Shown: piece by piece, positions 58,330 through 64,000 of the stretch
Layout of the letters: each line of letters starts with the position of its first letter
Numbering within the stretch: the stretch's first letter is position 1
NCBI GenBank assembly: GCA_947488615.1
Contig: CANKZU010000008.1
Span: 62,001-126,000 of the forward strand
DNA length: 64,000 nucleotides
Direction of reading: 5' to 3'
DNA from: an uncultured Aurantimonas sp.
Lineage (GTDB): Bacteria > Pseudomonadota > Alphaproteobacteria > Rhizobiales > Rhizobiaceae
Notes under the pieces: generated by a model
Seen by the model: only the letters and a program-made list of their open reading frames with translations
Database searches by the model: none
What the model was told of the DNA's origin: nothing
Position numbers and translations under genes: made by a program

Positions 58330-60228
58330 ATGGCGAGCCGCTACCACGAGGTGTACGAGTCCTGGCGCAACGATCCGGACGGTTTCTGGATGAAGGCCGC
58401 GCGGGATCTGGCCTGGACGAAGGCGCCGACCCGCGCGCTCGACGCCCAGGCCGGGGTCTATGGCCGCTGGTTTCCCGACGGCGAATGCAACACCTGCCAC
58501 AACGCCTTGGACCGCCACGTGGAGGCGGGCCGCGGCGACCAGGCGGCGGTGATCTACGACAGCCCGGTCACCGGAACGAAGCGGCATGTCACCTATGCCG
58601 ATCTTCTGGGGCAGGTGAAGGCGCTGGCGGCGAGCCTGACCGATCTCGGCGTCGAAAAGGGCGACCGGGTGATCATCTACATGCCGATGATCCCGGAAAC
58701 GATCGTCGCCATGCTGGCCTGCGCCCGGCTCGGCGCGATCCATTCGGTGGTGTTCGGCGGCTTCGCGGCGCGCGAACTCGCCACTCGCCTCGACGACGCC
58801 ACGCCTAAGCTGATCCTGTCGGCCTCCTGCGGCATCGAGCCGACGCGGCAGGTCGAATACAAGCCGCTGCTCGACAAGGCGATCGAACTGGCGACGCACA
58901 AGCCGCAAGCAACGATCGTCCTGCAGCGGCCCGAACGCGAATGCACGATGATCGAGGGCCGCGACCACGACTGGGCCGCCTCGCGCGACAAGGCATTCGC
59001 CGAGATCGAGGCGGGCCGCGACGTGCCCTGCGTTCCCGTCAAGGCGACCGATCCGCTCTATATCCTCTACACGTCCGGCACGACCGGAAAGCCGAAGGGC
59101 GTCGTCCGCGACAATGGCGGCCACATGGTCGCGCTCCACTGGTCGATGGACGCGATCTTCGGCACCGAGGCCGGCGACGTGTTCTGGGCTGCCTCGGACG
59201 TCGGCTGGGTCGTCGGCCATTCCTACATCGTTTACGCGCCGCTCCTGAAGGGCTGCACGACGGTTCTCTACGAGGGCAAGCCGATCGGCACGCCCGACGC
59301 CGGCGCCTTCTGGCGGGTCGTCGCCGAGCACGGGGTCAAGATACTGTTTACCGCGCCGACGGCGATCCGCGGCATCCGCAAGGAAGACCCCGACGGGGCG
59401 CTGGCCGCGCAATATGATCTGTCGCAATTCGAGGCGCTGTTCCTGGCCGGCGAGCGCGCCGACCCGGATACGCTGATCTGGGCGGAAAAGACGCTGGACC
59501 GCCCGGTGATCGACCATTGGTGGCAGACCGAATCCGGCTGGCCGATCGCCGCCAATCCCAAGGGCCTCGGCCTGCTGCCGATCAAGCGCGGCAGCCCCGG
59601 CGTCGCCATGCCCGGCTACGAAATCCATGTGCTCGACGAGGCCGGCAAGGAGACTGCGCCGACCGAAATGGGCGCCATCGCGCTGAAACTGCCACTGCCA
59701 CCGGGCGCACTGCCGACACTGTGGAACGCCGAGGATCGCTTTCGCGACGGCTATCTGTCGGCCTTTCCGGGCTATTACTCGACGTCAGACGGCGGGTTCA
59801 TTGACGAGGAAGGCTATCTCTACGTCATGGGCCGCACCGACGACGTGATCAACGTCGCCGGCCATCGCCTGTCGACCGGCGAGATGGAGGAGGCGGTCGC
59901 CGGCCATCCGGCGGTTGCCGAATGCGCCGTCATCGGCATGCGCGACGAACTGAAGGGGGAGCTTCCCTGCGGCTTCGTCGTTCTCAAGACGGCCAACGGC
60001 CAGGATCGCGCCGAGATCGAGCGCGAACTCGTCGCCATCGTGCGCGATCGCATCGGCCCGGTCGCCGCCTTCAAGCGTGTCGTCGTCGTCGACAAGCTGC
60101 CGAAGACGCGCTCCGGCAAGGTGCTGCGCCGCACGATGAAGGCGATCGTCGACCACGAGCCCTTCGACATGCCGGCGACGATCGAGGATGCCAGCGCCAT
60201 CGACGACGTCAAGCGCGCCGTCGGGTGA
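58330..60228 (+). CDS. prpE: Propionyl-CoA synthetase-type acyl-CoA ligase
   Basis: A 632-residue AMP-forming ligase. The ATP-binding P-loop is YILYTSGTTGKPKGVV; SDVGWVVGHSYIVYAPLL, HWWQTESGWPI and NVAGHRLSTGEMEEAV are typical of PrpE/AcsA, and KTRSGKVLRR holds the acetylatable catalytic Lys. It follows the flavoprotein by 69 bp. Its acid substrate may be propionate or butyrate, or a hydroxylated C4 acid. Confidence 0.88.
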   Translation: MASRYHEVYESWRNDPDGFWMKAARDLAWTKAPTRALDAQAGVYGRWFPDGECNTCHNALDRHVEAGRGDQAAVIYDSPVTGTKRHVTYADLLGQVKALAASLTDLGVEKGDRVIIYMPMIPETIVAMLACARLGAIHSVVFGGFAARELATRLDDATPKLILSASCGIEPTRQVEYKPLLDKAIELATHKPQATIVLQRPERECTMIEGRDHDWAASRDKAFAEIEAGRDVPCVPVKATDPLYILYTSGTTGKPKGVVRDNGGHMVALHWSMDAIFGTEAGDVFWAASDVGWVVGHSYIVYAPLLKGCTTVLYEGKPIGTPDAGAFWRVVAEHGVKILFTAPTAIRGIRKEDPDGALAAQYDLSQFEALFLAGERADPDTLIWAEKTLDRPVIDHWWQTESGWPIAANPKGLGLLPIKRGSPGVAMPGYEIHVLDEAGKETAPTEMGAIALKLPLPPGALPTLWNAEDRFRDGYLSAFPGYYSTSDGGFIDEEGYLYVMGRTDDVINVAGHRLSTGEMEEAVAGHPAVAECAVIGMRDELKGELPCGFVVLKTANGQDRAEIERELVAIVRDRIGPVAAFKRVVVVDKLPKTRSGKVLRRTMKAIVDHEPFDMPATIEDASAIDDVKRAVG

Positions 60229-60279
60229 GGGATCTGCCGGCCCCGAACAAGCGGCGGACCTTGCAAGGTCTCGCAACTG

Positions 60280-60306
60280 TATATACTTTCTTGATATGAA
60301 TATATA
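60280..60306 (+). promoter_or_regulatory. vapBC promoter-operator
   Basis: TATATA arms at 60280-60285 and 60301-60306 form an imperfect dyad overlapping the likely -10 (TATACT at 60282). TTGCAA at 60261 is a possible -35, but 15-bp spacing is short. Toxin-antitoxin operons are usually self-repressed at such sites. Confidence 0.45.
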
Positions 60307-60322
60307 GCGCGGAGGTCTGATC

Positions 60323-60571
60323 ATGGCGCTTTACATTCGCGACCCTGAAGTCGATGAACTCGCCAGGAAGCTTCGTGCCGCGACCGGAGCCAAGAGCAAG
60401 ACGGACGCCGTCCGGCGGGCGCTGCGGAACGAGTTGCGCCGGGCGCGCCGTCCCGCGCGGTTCGATGATCGGAACGCCAAAGTGATGGCGATGGCCGACG
60501 CCCTCGGCTCGTCGCAAACGCCTCCCTTCGACATGAAGACCTTCACCGACGCGATGTGGGACGGCGCCTGA
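60323..60571 (+). CDS. vapB: VapB-type antitoxin
   Basis: An 82-residue protein with an Arc/VapB-like N-terminal beta strand and helices (LYIRDPEVDELARKLRAATGAKSKTDAVRRAL) and a flexible C-terminal tail (FDMKTFTDAMWDGA) that would wrap the toxin. Its stop overlaps the toxin start. Confidence 0.88.
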   Translation: MALYIRDPEVDELARKLRAATGAKSKTDAVRRALRNELRRARRPARFDDRNAKVMAMADALGSSQTPPFDMKTFTDAMWDGA

Positions 60572-60990
60572 TGATGATCGACGCCTCGGCGATCGTGGCG
60601 ATTCTCAACCGCGAGCCCGACGCGGAGAGATTGAAGCGCGCGATCGAAGAGGCGGACTCGCCCCTGTACACCTCGCCCCTTGCGCTGTTCGAGGCGACGC
60701 TCGGCCTTGCCCGCGCCAAATGCGATCCGCGCCGCCGCCCGACGGCGGAAGAGATCGCCGCGGCGGACATCGTCGTGCTGGAATTCGCCAAAGCCAACGC
60801 GTTGGAAATCGTGACCGTCGGCCCGCGAACGGCGGCTGGCGCCCTGCGAGCGGCTGCGACCTACGGCAAGATCGTCGGCCATCCGGCGGATCTGAATTTC
60901 GGCGACTGCTTCATCTATGCCAGCGCGAAGGAAATCGGCACGCGCCTTCTCTACACCGGCAACGACTTCGCGAAGACCGACCTTGCCTGA
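60571..60990 (+). CDS. vapC: VapC-type PIN-domain toxin
   Basis: A 139-residue PIN ribonuclease. Acidic residues D4, E41, D112 and D132 form the metal site. ATG overlaps the antitoxin's stop (TGATG). It would cleave tRNA or rRNA when the antitoxin is lost. Confidence 0.9.
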   Translation: MMIDASAIVAILNREPDAERLKRAIEEADSPLYTSPLALFEATLGLARAKCDPRRRPTAEEIAAADIVVLEFAKANALEIVTVGPRTAAGALRAAATYGKIVGHPADLNFGDCFIYASAKEIGTRLLYTGNDFAKTDLA

Positions 60991-61090
60991 TACTCGCCGA
61001 AGGCACCGCCGTCCGTCCACGGTTTCTCTTCGCGCCGTTTCCGGCTAGAAGCCCGGCGCAACCCATCCGAACGGGTTCGGGAGACCGCCG

Positions 61091-61993
61091 ATGAGCGATA
61101 CTGATCTGCCCCAGGACAATGGCGAGACCCAGGCGCGCCTGCTCGCCCAGGCCCTGCCCTTCATGCAGGCCTACGAAAACAAGACCGTCGTGGTGAAATA
61201 TGGCGGCCACGCCATGGGCGATCCCGAGCTCGGCCAGGCGTTTGCCCGCGACATCGCGCTGCTCAAGCAGTCCGGCGTCAACCCGATCGTCGTCCATGGC
61301 GGCGGCCCGCAGATCGGCCGGATGCTCTCCCAGATGGGCATCGAATCGCGTTTCGAGGGCGGCCTTCGCGTCACCGACGAGGAGACGGTGAAGATCGTCG
61401 AGATGGTCCTCGCCGGCTCGATCAACAAGGAGATCGTCGCCCTGATCAACGCCGAGGGCGAATGGGCGATTGGCCTGTGCGGCAAGGACGGCAACATGGT
61501 CTTTGCCGAAAAGGCCCGTAAGACCGTCGTCGATCCCGACTCGAACATCGAGCGGGTGCTCGATCTCGGCTTTGTCGGCGAACCGGTCGAGGTCGACCGC
61601 ACGCTGCTCGACCTCTTGGCCCGCTCCGAAATGATCCCGGTCATCGCGCCGGTCGCCCCCGGCCGCGACGGCGCCACCTACAACATCAACGCCGACACCT
61701 TCGCCGGCGCCATCGCCGGCGCGCTGGAGGCCTCGCGCCTGTTGTTCCTCACCGACGTCCCCGGCGTCCTCGACAAATCCGGTCAGCTCATCAAGGAGCT
61801 GTCGGTGGCGGAAGCGAAGAATTTGATCCGCGACGGCACCATTTCCGGCGGCATGATCCCTAAGGTCGAGACCTGTATCGAGGCGATCGAGCGCGGCGTC
61901 GAGGGCGTCGTCATCCTCAACGGCAAGAAGCGCCACGCCGTCCTGCTGGAGCTGTTGACCGAGCACGGCGCGGGCACCCTGATCGTGCGGTGA
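61091..61993 (+). CDS. argB: Acetylglutamate kinase
   Basis: A 300-residue enzyme for the second step of arginine synthesis. [19 protein letters not shown], and [12 protein letters not shown] are active-site motifs, and [16 protein letters not shown] plus the hydrophobic N-terminal helix ([15 protein letters not shown]) match the Arg-inhibited class. It is monocistronic here; engB, often next to argB in Hyphomicrobiales, is absent. Confidence 0.96.
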   Translation: MSDTDLPQDNGETQARLLAQALPFMQAYENKTVVVKYGGHAMGDPELGQAFARDIALLKQSGVNPIVVHGGGPQIGRMLSQMGIESRFEGGLRVTDEETVKIVEMVLAGSINKEIVALINAEGEWAIGLCGKDGNMVFAEKARKTVVDPDSNIERVLDLGFVGEPVEVDRTLLDLLARSEMIPVIAPVAPGRDGATYNINADTFAGAIAGALEASRLLFLTDVPGVLDKSGQLIKELSVAEAKNLIRDGTISGGMIPKVETCIEAIERGVEGVVILNGKKRHAVLLELLTEHGAGTLIVR

Positions 61994-62247
61994 TCGGTAT
62001 CCGGCCTGGGTAGGGAATGCCCGGATCAGCACCGCCGCTTTGGTCGCACGCCGGCATGTCCCGAGATGCGAATCCTCGCCATACAAGCACTGGCGTTGTA
62101 GACTAACGGTTCAGGCAAACCGGCGGACAACCAAAACCGGGCTGTTCATCCGGTCGCCGATCGACCAGAACGCCGTATCCGCTTTCGGCCGGCATGGGTC
62201 GCGGGCCGGATCGGCGGCAATGTCCACACAGACGAAAAGGAGCCACG

Positions 62248-62391
62248 ATGGCGAGAAAGCCCAATTTCGATTTCGAGCGTCAGGAACGCGATAAGGCCAA
62301 GGCCGCCAAGAAGGCCGCGAAGGCCGAGGCCAAGGCCGCCGCCAAGGAGCAGGCAGCCCCCACCCCACAGGCCCCGGAACCACGGGACTGA
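62248..62391 (+). CDS. Small lysine-rich conserved protein
   Basis: A 47-residue protein MARKPNFDFERQERDK followed by KAAKKAAKAEAKAAAKEQ and a Pro-rich end. AAGGAG lies 7 nt upstream of the ATG. Similar short MARKPNFxFER proteins are common in Hyphomicrobiales; function unknown. Confidence 0.75.
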   Translation: MARKPNFDFERQERDKAKAAKKAAKAEAKAAAKEQAAPTPQAPEPRD

Positions 62392-62630
62392 TCCTTTCGT
62401 CTGCGTATATCGGGGTACAGATCTTCAGGGACGAAGGTCTGCCCATCGCAAGTCGGTTCGGAACGACGCTGAACACCGTCGCGGGCATGATGGTGTGAGC
62501 GGCGGAACGGCCAGCAACCTTCAGGTCGGGATCAACGCACGGTGCAGCTGGAACAGGCGACGCCTTACCCTCCACAGGACTTGTTTGCTTGGCATTTCGA
62601 GATCGGTCGCGGACGCCGTCGGGCAAACCG

Positions 62631-63665
62631 ATGATCGATCCCGTCGCGCCTGTCCGGGACGACCCGCTGTTCGACCTGGGCTGGTCCGCGTTCTTTTCAG
62701 AACAGCTCACATCGGATGACGACGGCCTCCAGCCGGTGCGCGTCGCGAAAATTCATCGCTCGCGCATCAGCGCCATGTCACCAACCGGTCCTCTCGAGCC
62801 GGTGCTGACGGCCGACGTCCCGATCAACCACTTCGCGGTCGGCGACTTCGTGCTGGTCGATCCCGAGACGCTCCTCGTCCGACGCCGCCTCGACCGCCGG
62901 TCGATCCTCCAGCGCCGGGTGTCGGGCACGCATGTCCCGCAATGTGCCGGCGCCAACATCGACACGCTGTTCATCGTCACCTCGTGCGACGCCGATTTCA
63001 ATCCGGCCCGGCTCGAGCGTTATCTGGCCGTCGCCAACCAGGCCGGAACCGAGCCGGTCATCCTGTTGACCAAGGCGGATCTCGCGACCGATCCGGACGC
63101 CTTTCATCGCCAGGCCAGCGCGTTGCAGCGCGGTCTCGACGTCGTGATCGTCAATCCCAAGGCAAGCGAGGCGGCACTTGCGCTGGCGCCGTGGTGCGCA
63201 CGCGGACAGACAGTGGCGGTGGTCGGATCGTCGGGTGTCGGCAAGTCGACGCTGGTGAATACGCTGGTCGCGTCGGACGCCGCGGTGCCGCAGCTGACCG
63301 GCGACGTCCGCGAACACGATTCGAAGGGACGGCACACGACCACCGCGCGCTCGCTTCATGCGATCGCGGGCGGCGGCTGGGTGATCGATACGCCGGGAAT
63401 CCGGACGCTGCAGGTCAGCGACGTCGCCGACGGTCTCGACCGACTGTTCGCGGAGATCACCGAGCGCGCGCCGCTCTGCCGATTTAGCGACTGCACCCAT
63501 GCGCACGAACCGCAATGCGCCGTTCAGGCCGGCGTCATCGCCGGCGACATCGATCCCGAACGGCTGGCGCGCTGGCGCAAGCTGAAAGACGAGAACGCCG
63601 ACAATGACCGGGCCGAGACGGGCTGGGCTGGCCGCTCCGGGGGCGGGCGCAAGAAGCGACGTTGA
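62631..63665 (+). CDS. rsgA: Ribosome small-subunit GTPase RsgA
   Basis: A 344-residue circularly permuted GTPase for late 30S maturation. An OB-like N-domain precedes the G motifs in order G4 (LTKADL), G1 (GSSGVGKSTL), G3 (DTPG). The C-terminal zinc site is CRFSDCTHAHEPQC. Ends in a basic KKRR tail. No ribosome-binding site is obvious. Confidence 0.93.
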   Translation: MIDPVAPVRDDPLFDLGWSAFFSEQLTSDDDGLQPVRVAKIHRSRISAMSPTGPLEPVLTADVPINHFAVGDFVLVDPETLLVRRRLDRRSILQRRVSGTHVPQCAGANIDTLFIVTSCDADFNPARLERYLAVANQAGTEPVILLTKADLATDPDAFHRQASALQRGLDVVIVNPKASEAALALAPWCARGQTVAVVGSSGVGKSTLVNTLVASDAAVPQLTGDVREHDSKGRHTTTARSLHAIAGGGWVIDTPGIRTLQVSDVADGLDRLFAEITERAPLCRFSDCTHAHEPQCAVQAGVIAGDIDPERLARWRKLKDENADNDRAETGWAGRSGGGRKKRR

Positions 63666-63710
63666 CCACCGTTAGCGACAGGTCCGGCCAGCGTCTGCGA
63701 CGAGCGCGCC

Positions 63711-63986
63711 TCAAACGGAGACGGTCAGCTTCACCCCGAGCGCATTCGTGATCTTGCGGACGGTCTCGTAGCGAAGCTTCGAACCGGGGGCGAATGCCTT
63801 GTAGAGGCTCTCGCGCCCAAGCCCCGCCTGCTGCGCGATCTGGGTCATGCCTCTGGCCTTGGCGATGTCGCCCAAAGCCGCCAGAAAAACGTCGGCATCG
63901 TCGTCTTCAAGCGCCGCCGCCAAATACTCGGCAATCGATTCCTCGTCGGTCAGATATTTCGAGGCATCGAACTCTGAAAATCCCAT
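63711..63986 (-). CDS. HigA-type addiction-module antitoxin
   Basis: A 91-residue XRE-type DNA-binding antitoxin. MTQIAQQAGLGRESLYKAF is the helix-turn-helix, and YLAAALEDDDADVFLAALGDIAKARG precedes it as in the Gp49-partner antidote family. Its RelE-like toxin would be encoded just upstream, beyond the window edge. Confidence 0.85.
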   Translation of the reverse strand: MGFSEFDASKYLTDEESIAEYLAAALEDDDADVFLAALGDIAKARGMTQIAQQAGLGRESLYKAFAPGSKLRYETVRKITNALGVKLTVSV

Positions 63987-64000
63987 TCCGTGATTCCCTT

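Noticed and set aside
61994..62247. Possible tRNA or small RNA between argB and the small Lys-rich gene
   Set aside because: No cloverleaf arms or T-loop can be built and no terminator hairpin is present.

Overview
The window is GC-rich, gene-dense bacterial chromosome and reads as an alphaproteobacterium, most likely Hyphomicrobiales. The reasons are gene content (XylF/H plus a single-domain sugar ABC ATPase, a TctABC tripartite tricarboxylate transporter, an intracellular PhaZ depolymerase, Usp/MipA/DUF1330 proteins, a small lysine-rich MARKPNF protein) and two perfect TTAA-N7-TTAA motifs of the CtrA type, one holding a GANTC site. I found no rRNA, tRNA, phage, transposase or CRISPR array. 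The order of genes looks chromosomal, with a few accessory patches.

Layout. 0-6.7 kb: proline symporter putP, a lytic transglycosylase, a three-PAS GGDEF-EAL protein and a tandem universal stress protein. 6.7-7.9 kb: a mostly non-coding island bounded by two inverted copies of a ~104-bp palindromic repeat, rich in hairpins and holding one 80-aa exported protein. 8.0-15.9 kb: three Tad-type pseudopilin genes, a class A penicillin-binding protein with a CtrA-type box upstream, a MipA-like outer-membrane protein, and a TPR protein with five exact-length 141-bp repeats. 16-25.5 kb: an M20 peptidase, then a xylose-type ABC operon (xylF-xylH-ATPase) divergent from an operon encoding a ROK regulator, a di-heme oxidoreductase and a CRTAC1/UnbV protein. 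25.5-31.2 kb: modABC, ribokinase, a cupin, a peroxiredoxin and a cytochrome P460.

31.3-43.0 kb is the most coherent metabolic block: two CaiB/BaiF CoA-transferases, an MmgE/PrpD protein, a class I fumarase/mesaconase, a MaoC-fold hydratase, an HMG-CoA-lyase-type lyase, TctABC and a TAXI solute receptor. The set fits uptake and breakdown of a C5 branched dicarboxylate (itaconate, mesaconate or citramalate) through citramalyl-CoA to pyruvate and acetyl-CoA. Malate synthase G lies directly beside it. A near-match to the ParB site parS lies between the convergent ends of the second CoA-transferase and the TAXI gene.

43-64 kb: malate synthase G, a small Asn-rich exported protein, a PHA depolymerase with a ~237-residue Ala/Lys/Pro-rich histone-H1-like tail, a GNAT acetyltransferase, DUF1330, pyrF coupled to polA, xylulokinase, an outer-membrane protein, and a TetR regulator divergent from a 4-hydroxybutyryl-CoA-dehydratase-like flavoprotein plus a propionyl-CoA-synthetase-type ligase. 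The flavoprotein has lost two of the four expected Fe-S ligands. A vapBC module, argB, a small Lys-rich protein, rsgA and a HigA-type antitoxin at the right edge close the window.
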